Positions 1-10,678 of a stretch of DNA of 64,000 nucleotides are shown piece by piece. The notes under the pieces are model-generated. The model was given only the letters and a program-made list of their open reading frames with translations. It did no database searches and had not been told where the DNA came from. Within the stretch, counting starts at the first letter, position 1, and every line of letters begins with the position of its first letter. Position numbers and translations under genes: made by a program. The stretch is taken from contig JAEQBH010001375.1 of the NCBI GenBank assembly GCA_016808115.1, positions 124,001 to 188,000 of the forward strand. Reading direction: 5' to 3'. This DNA comes from Tetrastigma voinierianum (taxonomy: Eukaryota; Streptophyta; Magnoliopsida; Vitales; Vitaceae).

Positions 1-400
1 GTAAGGGTTTTCCTATAAATAGAGCATATGGAGAAACCTAACCTAGAGAGAAGAAGTCACTTTAGCTTATATTTCTCAAGAGAGTATTCTTGAGTGTGAT
101 AGGGTGTTCTTGAAGAAGAACAACCCACTCTTCTTGAGATTTGAGTGTCAAATCATCGGGTTTTGGCTTCCCTTTTTGGATCTAAACTTGGCTAGCACCA
201 GGGCTTCATCCGAGACCATTGCCTTAGAGGTTATCAGCTCCACTCTTCGTGTGGATACTGTTAGAGGCAAACTAAGGACATGGTTTGCTTCGGTCATTGC
301 TACATCACCCTTCAGGATCGATTTTACACCGATGTGAGGTATAAATCCCACATCCTCTTTGTTTTAAATTGACTTTGATGCCTTAAAGGATCCTTAGGAG
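1..400 (+). mobile_element. Possible LTR leader fragment, unclassified
   Basis: A TATA box (14-21) is followed by a purine-rich leader and then about 300 bases with no long reading frame. The sequence TATAAATAGAGC followed by an AGAGAAG stretch is the usual look of the U3/R boundary of a plant LTR. I see no second copy in the window and no primer-binding site, so the family cannot be named. It could also be the promoter and leader of a degraded gene. The small open frames here (about 70 codons) show no recognisable domain. Confidence 0.3.
14..21 (+). promoter_or_regulatory. TATA box, TATAAATA
   Basis: A perfect TATAAATA lies just upstream of an AG-rich leader at the window edge. The upstream promoter region is outside the window. 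Activity is inferred only from the motif. Confidence 0.35.
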
Positions 401-1222
401 GGCTTTTCTTGAATTTTTTTTTGTAGTTTCCGCTACTTTGACCTTCAAAACCCAACATCTAATGCATAGTTTCCATTTAAGCACAAATTTATGAATCATC
501 AATGCATATCTTCCTTGGAGGCATAATATATGAGACCTCAAGTCCCCCATCTCAGTATCAATTTTTCACCTTACCTCCCCTAATCACCTCTCAGTCTATA
601 TAGGGTACTACAAGGCAATATTAAGGCAAATTTTCCTCCTAAGCCTTTTATCGATCACCCTCTTCGAGTCAATGATAGTCCTACTAGAAGGAGAACCAAT
701 CACCTCCCGATCCATATGGTCTCTTCCAAATGTGTATTATAGGTCTAGCTAATCTATTTCAATTTCCATGCCTTAATCCATGGCCCCAAACATCGAAACA
801 TTCATTCAAAAAATGGATTTAGACAATAGAAACTCAAACACGTGAAAGACATATAAATTTGAAATATAAACATATATAAATCAAGGAAACTAACACATTA
901 GATCTCAAACAATCTCCTAGAAGGGAGTTATTAGTTTCCATACCAACAACAAACAAAATCAAAAGAATAGTCAACAATTTCATGGTTCAAGAAAGAAGGT
1001 AAGAAGATAAATTGAATTTTGACAACAAAATTAACTTGTGCACCTCTCAGGGTTGATTTTTGATCTTCAAACCTTGGTTCTTCAAGGTGTTTGAGACTTT
1101 TCAAGGCCGCCTAAACCCCAAAAATTGTTCTTTTTAAGTTTCTAGGGCTTTTGGTTTTTATATGAGCCAAATCGAACCCCAAATGACCTAAGAATGGGTT
1201 TATCAGTATTTTGGCTCGACAC
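401..1222 (-). mobile_element. Minus-strand LTR fragment (family C), R/U5 side
   Basis: AT-rich, with no coding frame. Read on the minus strand it starts at the family A insertion point, passes a TATA-like TATAAAAA (complement of 1155-1162), a GCCCTAG leader and then AT-rich U5-like sequence. The region just beyond the family A LTR (17612-18218) reads on the same strand as a matching U3, so the two pieces look like one LTR split by the insertion. The left boundary is not visible; 401 is approximate. Confidence 0.35.
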
Positions 1223-1499
1223 TGATGAGTCTTAAACTCATCTATTTTTAATCCATATTTCTGGCTTGTTTTTAGTCTTTTCAGAGCTGTTTAATGCCAA
1301 ATTATGGAATATTTACAAACTGTGTTTTGCAAGAGTTAATTTAAAAATGAGAGATTTCCAGCAAGAAAGAAGAGAAAAAACGAAATTCACAATGATCTAC
1401 GTGCGTAGCGAGTTCGATTATGTCATAGCAGCGTCTGAAAATGGCTAGAGAACAATGTCACTTAACAATATTTTACGTATGCCTTAAAAACAAGATCTA

Positions 1500-2490
1500 A
1501 AAATTGGCGGATAGGCTATGTAGCAACAAAAGGCGGCGTAACGGCGAAATGGGAAGAAGCTTGGCTAAACAAAGATCAATTATATTTGTGACATAATAAA
1601 GACGAAGAAGCGAAATCTATGTAGCGGCGGGAATTTACTCTATCCGCGACACTAACTCTTCTTGCAACATGGAGGAGCTAGTTGGGAGCGAGGAAGGCAG
1701 AAGAAAAGAATAAGTTGGTCGCGATAAAATTTATGTTGCGACCAATGGCCTTACTTGTTGGCGCTGTTAAATAAAGGAACCCGGCGTTCGCGACGCCGCT
1801 GACTGAAATAGTCTATGTCGTGACATGGATCTTAATGTCGTGACACATAAATAATCTAAAATAAACTTGAGAGTCCGCGACGCCTTTTCTATGTCGGCAA
1901 AGATTTCAACACAATGCGAAGTTACATTTGCGACGCAACAAACGGGGGTTGTGACATAACGATTAAGATGAACACAGAAGAGTCTTGCCAGCATGAAGTG
2001 GTGTGACAGCAAATATTAAACACTTTGCCGAAAGTCAATATCACAACATCAGAACAAAGTTGTAACAAGAAGTCAAGCTCAGTGGAAACAAGACTTTGTC
2101 GCGACAAACTTTCTTGGTTGCGACATAAATTCAGATAATACAAGACAGAGTTGCAACATAACCTAAGCGAGTCTTGTCGACGCTGGGGAAACCAAGGTGC
2201 AACATATGGTGGAAAAAAGTTGCATTGAAACCGTGTTGCAACATTATTATCGATGTTACGACATAACTATTTAAGGAATGCACAAAATATTGTCGTGACA
2301 AAGTTATCATAAAGAAAGAAAGAAGACTGTCGTGACAAAGTTATCATACAAAAGAAGGCATCGCATGACAAAAATGTTGTCGCAGTGACGAGAAGGAGCC
2401 TGAGATCTTGAGTCACGTGAAACATTTGCATACCTCTGACAAGACACAAAACTCTGTCGCGACACAACTTCTAGGTCGCGACAGAGAATG
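1500..2490 (+). repeat. Degenerate TGTCGCGACA-type motif array in family A LTR (copy 1)
   Basis: Variants of a ten-base palindrome occur every few dozen bases: GTCGCGAC (for example near 2098 and 2457), GTCGTGAC, GTTGCGAC, GTTGTGAC and GTTGCAAC. The variants are mostly C-to-T or G-to-A changes at the CpGs of the palindrome, as expected from decay of methylated cytosine. The array ends just upstream of the TATA box at 2560, so it occupies the U3 promoter side of the LTR. The other family A copies (33400-34260 and 57190-58140) keep more intact palindromes. Confidence 0.7.
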
Positions 2491-2559
2491 CAAATCTGGG
2501 CAAGAAATTTTAGGGATTCACACATAGCCTCAATTTTAGGGCCCAAACTTTTAGGGCCC

Positions 2560-2567
2560 TATAAATA
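2560..2567 (+). promoter_or_regulatory. Family A LTR TATA box (copy 1)
   Basis: TATAAATA follows a GGGCCC-rich stretch. The same octamer sits at the same LTR position in the two other copies (34329 and 58216), which supports it as the retrotransposon core promoter. Confidence 0.65.
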
Positions 2568-2639
2568 GAAACAACTGCGGAAGCGGGACCAGTCAGTCGA
2601 CATCGAATGAGCAGTACTTGGGGAGATGAGGACTCTTTT

Positions 2640-2690
2640 GTATTATATTTTTCTTTTCTTTTCTTTTCTTTTTCTTCTTTTCTTCGTAGA
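2640..2690 (+). repeat. CTTTT tract in LTR leader
   Basis: Repeated TTTTC/CTTTT units about 75 bases after the TATA box. The same tract stands at 34390-34430 and 58310-58350, so it is an original part of the LTR and not a new microsatellite. Confidence 0.6.
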
Positions 2691-3571
2691 TTAGATTAAG
2701 AGTAGGACTGCTTCATTTGTTTGCTGGATCAAAAACAGTAAAATTGTTTAGAAATTTTGAAGTTGAAATTAAATGCTTAAATTCATTTATGATTACTGTT
2801 TGAATTCAATGAACTTTAGACAAAAGCTGGAAATTATTTCTTCAGTTGATTGCAGTTATAGTGGAATTTTCCTAATCAATATTTCAGTGTATAGTGTAAT
2901 CTAGTTTTCGAGAACATAACATCTGCTAGGAAAGATCTGATGTTAGTTATGGTCTTTTCTGCACAATGAGAAGAAAATTTCCTGAGTTGAATTTTGAATT
3001 TATTTGAATGGTGTTGTTCTTGAAATTAATTGTTCTCAATTTTAGTAGCTTATACCCATGAAAGGACTATTATTTGGCTCTGATTTCCAGGAGGCCCTCT
3101 GAGTGACACAGAGATGGAGATTCCTGAGAGAAAATACCAGTTACTTGGGGGTATGTTAGACTAATATTAAAGAACTAAAGAGCTCTGAAAGGTTACTTAG
3201 ATAAATCCTCAACTTGCTTATGGTTTGAGAATGGGTTGAGTGATATATCAATTTAATCAATTAGAGATCTCTCCTTGGTCTTGAAGAATGACCTTGATCC
3301 CTGTGTTATCATGAGATCTAATCAAGGAAAGAGAAAACTCTTTCAGATCTTAAGGATGAGACATCATTCATTTTGTAGAAATCTAGCAAGCTATACTGTC
3401 TTGGGAAAGCCAATCTGAAGTCATAAGAAATGGGTATGAAGTATTGGAAAAGAAAAATACCTAGATTTTACAGAGAAATTATAATTACAAGTAATTGATT
3501 AAAATCATGATTTAGAAATGAAGATGAGCTTCTGCTCAATGAAAGGTATGGTTAAAGGAGGAATCTAAACT

Positions 3572-3576
3572 ATACT
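3572..3576 (+). repeat. Target-site duplication, left copy (ATACT)
   Basis: ATACT immediately precedes the LTR start TGTAACACCCC at 3577 and recurs immediately after the 3' LTR end at 15510-15514. Five bases is the usual duplication for Ty3/gypsy integrases. Confidence 0.85.
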
Positions 3577-5931
3577 TGTAACACCCCAAAAATACCCTAG
3601 AATTTTATAATAAAAATTATTATATATTCCGGGTATAAATTGAGCCAACTTGGGTATTTTTTGGGAATTTCTAAATGAATATTGAATAAATGATTATATG
3701 GCTAAGAGCCAAATGAAAATATTATATGCTAAATGAGAATTGATTGGACCCGGAAATTTACCAAGTGTAAAGGGCAATTTTGAAATTTGCAAAATAAGGA
3801 CCTAAGGGTCTAATGAAAATGGACTTAAATGCCAAAGAAAATTAAATGAGAAAGGAAAGTAAATTGAAGTGCCAAAATGAGAAAAATGAGAAAAGCCAAA
3901 CAAGGCTTAAGGAGGGAAATGAGAACCTAAGGGTTAAAAATAGAATAAGCTTAAAATGCTAATGTGAGTTAAATAAAGTAATGGAATAGTTAAATGAGAA
4001 AAATGGGAAATGGAAGTAAGGAGTGAGCCAAACATGGCCATAGGTCAACATAGGTTAAAATGCATAAAAGAGTGAATTACAGGTGCTCATTTGAGAAAAT
4101 CGTTTTTAGGAGAAAGAGGAGAAAGGGAGAGAGCTAGGGCTTGGGAAAGATCGAGATTCTAGGTGCGTTCATTCTACTTCTTTAGCTACGAGATCAAGCA
4201 GCCTAAATGGGATTTTGAAGAGATTCAGGGTAAGAAAACAAAACCCTAACTTCATCTTTTGTGATTTTGATTTTGGGGGAAAAGCCCTAACTTAAGAAAA
4301 AGGGGTTTCATTGATTCTAAACCACTTTTGGAGTTGGCTGAGTGAGATTCCATTGTGGTACATATGGGATGAATTGGAGGAGGAGTTTATTGAAGAAAAA
4401 TGGGTGAATGGCCAAAATCGCTTATTTCCTACAACCACGATCTTTGATATTCTTACATGAGTTGAGCTCAAATTCGCACACCAATTGTTTTTAGGGACCT
4501 AATAAATGACTAATGGAAATTATAGTAATAATGAAAATAAGTAAAAACGTATCGTACCTCGCCGCTGAGGCGAAGCAATATTCGTTTAGTATGATTATTT
4601 GTTTAACCACTAAGAGTGGAGAATTTGTAATTGACAAGGTACGAATGAAGATAACAACCAGAACCTAGGATTGCAATCGAAAGAGACAAGGGATCGATAA
4701 TTTAGTTTTTTCATTGAACCTCTTTCCTTACTTCAAGTGTATTGATAGTTTACTATGTAAATGTGAAATGATTGTAGAGAATATGCATACGTCAATATAA
4801 AGGAAATTTGAAAATCGCATAATGTGTTGAATAGAGAAATTGGGATGACTTGTCAAATAATTACTTGTGTGCATTTATTTGAATTGCAAATGATATTGTC
4901 ATATTGTGACATAACAAATCGAAGTGAATTATTAATGACCCACTTGGCGGGATGCACCAATCAGCATCTGCCGTTATGGAAGAATTATATTGCTAAATAT
5001 CTCACTTGGAGGGATGCACCAATCGGCATCCGTCATGATGGTGTATGACATTTATTAAATGATTCTCTTGGCAGGATGCACCAATCGGCATCCGTCATGA
5101 TGATGAACCGAAATTGTTAAATGTGTAAGCACGTTACCGAATGAAAACAAGGCGGAATTCACCAAGAGGAATCGTCGCGAAAATAGATTGAATAGTCAAG
5201 GTAGTATAACAAACTTGGCAGTGAAAATGAGATTGTAAACCAAATACATCTTTATGAGTATAACGTAAATCTGTGGATGGTGTGAGAATTGTTGCATTGA
5301 AAATGCATGTTTGTAAATAAGTATGTACAAATGTATAAGCATATGTATTGTTTATGCATTAACCATTGAAATAGAATGACAAGCATGTTGTATTAGATAG
5401 AGAAATGTATAGAACCACTGAGCATGAAAATGCTTATCGTGTAGTTTTTTTTTAACTATGCGCAAGTATCGAGTAAACAGGAAAGAAGGCCAAGAAAAGA
5501 AGCACAGAGTCATAGAGAAATCGTGTAGTGTATAAGTATATACCCCAACATGAGCATACATCGCATTCTTGAACATTGATATTTTGAGGAAATCATGACA
5601 AGTTGACTCATAAATATTGTTTTGCATGCTTTTTGAAGGGGCATGGAATGCTGCTTAAATGTAAATGTGTTTGTATAAATGTAAATGTTTATGGGCTACC
5701 ATTTGAAAATGTACAACGTGAAGTAAAGGCACGTGGACCAATGGCGTTTTGATAAGATAAATAAAAGCGGTCGGGTAAACCAGTCTCGATTCGGATCCGC
5801 TGTTGGGTGAGCGAGTTCGGGTCAGCGTTTTTGAAAAGAAAATTTAATAAAACAGTAAATAAAAGATTAAACGAGCATCCGGATCAGGGTTCGGACCCAT
5901 GTCTGAGTCGGACCGGAGAAAGGAGTGTACA
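3577..5931 (+). mobile_element. 5' LTR of the Tekay-like element
   Basis: It runs from TGTAACACCCC to GTGTACA, with canonical TG...CA ends, about 2.36 kb. It aligns by eye to 10679-15509 once the inserted solo LTR is removed. An AG-rich leader near 4105-4150 is followed by a splice-donor-like GGTAAG (4229-4234) that is conserved in related LTRs. It contains three copies of a short tandem repeat at 4930-5105. The U5 end is followed directly by the primer-binding site. Confidence 0.88.
4930..5105 (+). repeat. Three-copy tandem repeat, unit near 65 bp
   Basis: The core GGGATGCACCAATCGGCATC occurs three times with small changes, starting near 4948, 5012 and 5073. Each is preceded by CTTGG-like sequence and followed by a less conserved spacer. 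Shortened remnants occur in the 3' LTR (12150-12310). Confidence 0.75.
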
Positions 5932-5934
5932 CTG

Positions 5935-5946
5935 TGGTATTAGAGC
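5935..5946 (+). other. Primer-binding site, initiator tRNA-Met
   Basis: TGGTATTAGAGC lies three bases after the 5' LTR. It differs by one base from TGGTATCAGAGC, the complement of the plant initiator tRNA-Met 3' end used by most chromoviruses. Confidence 0.85.
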
Positions 5947-6156
5947 ACGGATTTAGGCGTTTACGAAAAAGGCCTAAGTAATTTTGAAAAAAAAAAAAAA
6001 AGATTTTGAAAATGGTATTTGACACATTGCGTGCACTATAAAGGATGACATGACTCGCCTTGGATCCTGAGTCGATCTTAATAGATAAGCTTGGATGGTT
6101 CAGGTACCCACAGGGTCGAAGGTGACTAGGGAAATCGTCCTAATAGTCTTGCTAGT

Positions 6157-6687
6157 GTGGTAGGTGGACAAGCATCTCATGCTCCACCAGTAAATGAACT
6201 GGAACAAGTGGTAAAAGGTACTATGGGTATCCTCCAACAGTTAGCTCAGGCTTTAAAAAGAGCAGCACAACCAGCTGCAATTGCTCCGCAACGATCAGCC
6301 ATTGAGAGAATGGCAAGGTACCGACCAGTAGACTTTCTTGGAAGGAAAGATGATGAGCCTGCTATGGCAGAAAATTGGCTCGAGAGGACCAAGCGAATGC
6401 TTGTGCAAATGCACACGATAGAAGAGAGAAAGTGGAATGCGATCCTCAGCTACTACGAGAATGAGGCTTGTCAGTGGTGGAGTTTTAAAGTGAGCCCCGG
6501 GGCCTTTTCCACAGAAAATAAGCATATTTTGTGGCATTGTGTGCTCTGTACATGGAAGTTCTTCTTGGATGAATTCAAGAAGAATTATGTGGGTCGCATA
6601 TACTTGGCTAACATGAGACGGGAGTTTCATAATCTGAGACAAAGACAGATGAGTGTAGCAGAGTATACAGAGAATTCACACGGTTGA
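6157..6687 (+). pseudogene. Tekay gag (capsid) remnant
   Basis: An open stretch of 176 codons encodes the capsid-forming Gag core. Near residues 50-70 it reads ARYRPVDFLGRKDDEPAMAE, the usual chromovirus start of the retrotransposon gag domain, followed by ENWLERTKRML, the ACQWWSF motif near residue 107 and FLDEFKKNYV. Between the last two is an extra stretch (about 20 residues, GAFSTENKHILWHC...) not expected in the family; it may be a small insertion or a frame error. The frame ends at a stop after YTENSHG, where the family normally continues to a zinc knuckle. Upstream (5947-6156) is a short untranslated leader. It cannot make a complete Gag. Confidence 0.85.
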
Positions 6688-7260
6688 CATAGAGTATGCT
6701 CCCGAAATGCTGTGCTTAGAAGAGAAGAAATTATCGTAAGTTTGAAGAGGCAGCCTTAATGATCATATTCGGGCCGTCACGAGTTCACGATGACTTCTCC
6801 AAAATTATGACATGTACTCTGAATGAAGGTAAAGAAATAGGAAAATGAAAGAAAAGAAGGCGAGGAAAAGAGAAAAATCTAGCGAACAAATTGCTCATGT
6901 GTGAGTAAGAGATCTAGAGGACCACAAGGTTCTATTCAGCCTACAGTTCAGGCTACCGATAAGAATACTATTCTACTGGGACCATCAGTTGCAAGTGAAC
7001 AAGGAGTTGCTTCTAGAGGACAAGATGTTCGTTCCCAAGCTCGATGTGGGAGAGACCTGAGGAGAGTGTTGGAGATTGTGATTGCTTGCTTGGGTTGTGG
7101 ATCCATGGAGCACAAGATCTGGCTGTACTAGGGCATGTCCTTCACAACACCCAGGGCAGAGACGTGATACATCGGTCACGGAAAGGCAGTAAAAGTGTTG
7201 CATCCATCGGTGATTACGAGACAAGGGACATAGACTTTGGGTAAGCAGATGGTCGTGCTC
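6688..7260 (+). pseudogene. Tekay gag C-terminus with zinc-knuckle remnant
   Basis: Several short frames continue gag. Around 7085-7130 the sequence CLGCGSMEHKIWLY fits a CX2CX4HX4C nucleic-acid-binding knuckle in which the last cysteine is read as tyrosine; a one-base shift restores a cysteine-containing context, so an indel is the likely cause. Upstream lies a basic, glutamine- and serine-rich linker (SKRSRGPQGSIQ), usual between capsid and knuckle. No continuous frame spans the region. Confidence 0.6.
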
Positions 7261-8030
7261 GAAATTTAGAACATATCTGATAAACAATAGAGATACCGAC
7301 GCCCGGATGTGATGATTAGTAATTTTACTATCTTTGATGCTATTATGCATGCATTGATAGATCAAGATCGACTCATTCATACATAATATCTTGCGACATA
7401 CCGGCTTGGGTAATTTGCAGAAATTGAAGCCAGGAATTATGACATCTTGGTGAAGCGAACCATTTCGGGCATAGTGTTATTGTGAATAAAGCATATAGAG
7501 ATTGTCCTATCGAATAGAAGAATATGATTCCTGGGAGACTTGATGAGTTTATTCTTGAGAGGGAATTTGATGTGATATTGGGGATGTTGGGTTATCACGA
7601 CCTCCAAAGCGATAGAGTCGGTTATGCAAATGAAAGGGTGACCTTAAGAACACCGAATGAGGATGAAGTAACTTTCATCGGGGAGAAGTCAAACCACCTC
7701 TCTAATGTGATATGCGCAGCCACTGCTAGAACAATAGTGCGGAAAGGATGTGAAGCCTACTTGGCTTATGTGATTGATACGGTAAAGGCAAGGTCTAGTG
7801 TGTCTGATATTCCTACAGTTAGTGAATATCAGATCATGTTTGGAGCCAGTTGCAGTTATCACGAAATTGGGTTCCCAATTGACGTTATGTCGGGTGCCAC
7901 ATGGCATCCGTGCTGCCGTCTTAAAGTGGCTCCGGTGGAGCTAAAGGAATTATTCAAGGTTACAAGAACTGCTAGAAAAGGGTTTATTAGAGCCAAGTGT
8001 ATCACCATGGAGCTCCGTGCTTTTTGTTAA
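7261..8030 (+). pseudogene. Tekay protease and protease-RT linker remnant
   Basis: At 7300-7380 a frame reads DVMISNFTIFDAIMHALIDQ, corresponding to the aspartic protease segment with the active-site D-S/T-G replaced by DQD or shifted. A 168-codon open stretch (7524-8030) carries EFDVILGMLGYHDLQSDRV, the conserved end of the protease, then KGCEAYLAYVIDT, then VAPVELKELFK, and GFIRAK at the entry to reverse transcriptase. The family normally has one polyprotein here; this copy is broken at about 7380, 7510 and 8030. Confidence 0.82.
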
Positions 8031-8640
8031 GAAAGAAAGATGGTACACTTTGGCTATGTAGTAATTATAAACAACTAAACAAGTTGTGATAAGAGCCAAG
8101 TAATATTACTCAGGATTGATGAGTTGTCGACCAACTAAAGGGTGTAAGTATCTTTTGAAGATAGATTTGCGATAAGGTATCATCGATTGAAATTAAAGAT
8201 GTAGATCGTATGAAACGGCGTTTAGAACACGATATGGACATTATGAGTTCCTTGTAATGCCGTTTGGTTTGACAAAGGCTCCAGTAGCTTTCATGGACTT
8301 AATAAATCGTGTTTTCCGATCGTATGTGGATTAGTTTGTCGTAGTGTTCATAGACGACATTCTTGTGTATTCAAAAGATCGGGAAAATCATGACACACAC
8401 CTTCGGGTAGTGTTAGAAACTTTGAGAAGAGAAAGATTATATGCAAAACTGAGCAAGTGTGAGTTTTGGTTAAATGAAGTGTCCTTTCTTAGGCACATTG
8501 TATTGAAAGAAGGAATCTGAGTGGATCCAAAGAAAATAGAAGTGGTTATTGAATGGAAGCCTGAGAAATGTCATTACAGTCGTAGGTTTCTAGGTGGTAG
8601 GTTACTCTGAGAAGGTCGTTAAGGGGTTTTTCTATGATCG
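8031..8640 (+). pseudogene. Tekay reverse transcriptase remnant
   Basis: This is the RNA-directed DNA polymerase domain in pieces. [20 protein letters not shown] is readable at about 8250-8310 and [14 protein letters not shown] at about 8340-8380; FIDD holds the catalytic aspartate pair. Next come [14 protein letters not shown] (thumb) and VDPKKIEVVIEW. In-frame stops occur just before FVVVFIDD and before VDPKKIE, and upstream parts need frame changes. The domain is complete in outline but dead. Confidence 0.88.
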
Positions 8641-9180
8641 ACCAGATGGCGAGATTCTTTCTAGAAAATGTAAAGTATGAATGAAGTGAAAATGTCAAAA
8701 AAATTTGATAAGTTGAAAGCATTTCTTAACAAGGGCTCCGGTTCTTACTCAGCTGACCTGCGGTAAAGAATATGTGATCTTTAGTGATGCGTCACTAAAT
8801 GGACTGGATGTGTCCTAATCTGAGGAAGTAAGTGGTAGCCTATGCTTGAAACCAGATTGAAGCCGCATGAAAAGAACTACCCCACGCATGATTTGAAATT
8901 AGCCGCAATTGTATTTGCGTTGAAATTTGGAGACATTATTTGTATGGTAAAAAATGTTTCATCTACACCGATCATAAGAGTCTTAAGTATTTTTCCCTCC
9001 TGACGAGAGGCTTACGCTTGAGACAAGCCTTCGGATGGATGGAGCTGATAAAAGACTATGATTGCGTGATTGGTATCACTGGAAGGCGATGTAGTGGTCA
9101 ACGCTTTGAGTAGAAAGACAGTGCAAACGCTTCGAGCGTTGAATGCTCAATTGTCATTGACAGACGATGGTACAGTAGTG
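8641..9180 (+). pseudogene. Tekay RNase H remnant
   Basis: It starts with EYVIFSDASLNGLD (first catalytic Asp in SDAS), then a frame-shifted [22 protein letters not shown] stretch at about 8860-8920 and [20 protein letters not shown] (second Asp in YTDHKS) at 8930-8985. The end is a linker leading to integrase (about 9060-9170). Several frameshifts. It would degrade the RNA of the RNA-DNA hybrid during reverse transcription. Confidence 0.85.
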
Positions 9181-10080
9181 GCAAAATTGATAACGAGACC
9201 GAGTTTTTTTAATCAAGTGCTAGAGGCATAAAGAAAGATGAGAAAATTGCCGCCATAATGAGTCAAATTGGAGATAGTAAAGAAACCGAGTTTACAGTGA
9301 ATGAAAACAGAGTTTTGTATTATAAGGATCGGGTTTGTGTACCCGATGGTAATGATTTAAGAAAAGCCATACTTGATGAGGCACATAATGGATCTTTTGC
9401 TATCCATCCTGGTAGCACAAAGATGTATCAAGATTTGAAAATGTCATTCTAGTGGTCCAGAATGAAAAGAGATGTATCAGAGTTTGTAACCAAGTGTTTG
9501 GTGTGTCAAAGTAAAGCGACATAAAGTTCCTCGAAGTTATTTCAGCCTATCGAATACCTTGGTGAAATGGGGCCAAGTCACCATGGAGATTTGTGGTTGG
9601 GTTACCATTGACGGGAGAAAGCATGGCTGGTTTTGGTGCGTAGTCAACCCATTGACTAAGTTAGCTCACTTCCTACCCGATTGAGGCGACTATTAAGCTT
9701 GATAAGCTGGCAGAGTTGTACATCAAGGAAATAGTTCAATTGCATGAGATTCCAATATCCATTATTTCAGACAGAGATCCAGGAGTTTACACCTCGAGAT
9801 TTAGGAAAATTACAGAGGCCTTGGGCACTCGAATGAACTGAAATCTGACGTTCCACACGTAGATGGATGGAGCGATCAAAGAGAGTGATCCAAATTCCTG
9901 GAAGATATGTTAAGGAGTTATGTGATGCGACTATGAGGAATTAGTTGGGATCGACCACATTCCTTTAAATTGAATTTGTGTACAACAATAGTTTCCAATA
10001 CGAAGTATTAGAATGGCACCTTATGAGGCTTTATATAAGGAAGAAAATGTAGAACACGGGTTGTGTTGGACGGAATTAGT
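9181..10080 (+). pseudogene. Tekay integrase (zinc-binding and catalytic) remnant
   Basis: A clean open frame (9258-9452) has DEAHNGSFAIHPGSTKMYQD, the two histidines of the HHCC domain; the cysteines follow in KCLVCQ (9494-9508). The catalytic core follows in broken frames: the first Asp region near 9590, then ELYIKEIVQLHEIP and ISDRDPGVYTSRF (second catalytic Asp, about 9760-9800). The region expected to hold the catalytic Glu (about 9865-9905) reads through a frameshift. Integrase joins element cDNA to the host chromosome; this copy is inactive. Confidence 0.87.
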
Positions 10081-10640
10081 GAAAAGAAAGTGGTGTGACT
10101 TGATAAGAGACTGAAGAAAGAGTGAAAATGATTAGAGGAAACATTGAAGGTGTCACCGTGGAAGCGAGAAATCATATGCGGCATAGAAAAGAAAAGGTAT
10201 TGATGAGATCAGCGAAAGTGTTTTTGAAAGTATCGCCTTGGAAGAAGGTGATGAGATTTGGGAAAAATGGCAAGTTGAGCCCTAGATTCATTAGTCCTTA
10301 TGAAGTAATCGAAAAAGTAGGTCTAGTGGCATACCATTTGGCATTACCTCCGGACTTGGAGAAGATCCATAATGTATTTCATGTGTCCATGCTACGATGG
10401 TACGATTAGGGCTTAAGTCACATACTTAGTCTCTTCGGAACAATTAGGCTTAACCCGAATTTGGCACTATGAAGAAGAAGCCAATAGAGATCTTGCTTTC
10501 GGGGGAAATGAAAGAAGCCCATAGAAACGAAAGATTCCGTTAATTAAAGTGTTGTGGAGAAACCACAAAACGAAGAACACTTGGGAAAGTGAAGAAAGCG
10601 ATCACGACAACGGTATCCACTTAGTATTGTTTAACTAGGA
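10081..10640 (+). pseudogene. Tekay integrase C-terminus and chromodomain-like tail
   Basis: An open frame (10122-10409) encodes KVFLKVSPWKKVMRFGKNGK, then LSPRFISPYEVIEKVG and KIHNVFHVSMLRWYD, the conserved C-terminal region of chromovirus integrases. After a stop, a second frame (about 10530-10640) reads LWRNHKTKNTWESEES, the W-x-E part of a chromodomain, the histone-binding tail that targets these elements to heterochromatin. The frame ends with a stop about 40 bases before the 3' LTR. Confidence 0.87.
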
Positions 10641-10664
10641 GTAAATTTCGAGACAAAATTTTCT

Positions 10665-10678
10665 TAAGTGGGGAAAGT
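10665..10678 (+). other. Polypurine tract
   Basis: AAGTGGGGAAAGT lies directly before the 3' LTR start TGTAGCAGCCCC at 10679. It would prime plus-strand DNA synthesis. Position and composition are as expected. Confidence 0.75.

Larger units (their letters stand above)
1223..3576 (+). mobile_element. Athila-type family A LTR, copy 1, first segment
   Basis: It begins TGATGAGTCTTAAACTC, matching the LTR starts at 33168 and 56943 in this window. It then follows the same order as those two copies: a TCGCGA-like motif array, TATAAATA, a CTTTT tract, and an AT-rich U5. It is cut at 3576 by the Tekay element and resumes at 15510. No polypurine tract precedes it and no gag follows it, so it is a solo LTR or an LTR stripped of its internal region. 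Joined over its two insertions it would be about 3.1 kb, against about 2.8 kb for the copy at 56943. Confidence 0.75.

Noticed and set aside
5981..6003. Poly-A run as a processed gene or LINE tail
   Set aside because: It lies in the leader between the primer site and gag of an LTR element; no target-site duplication or LINE sequence adjoins it.
6295..6642. Minus-strand open frame of 115 codons
   Set aside because: Shadow of gag on the plus strand.
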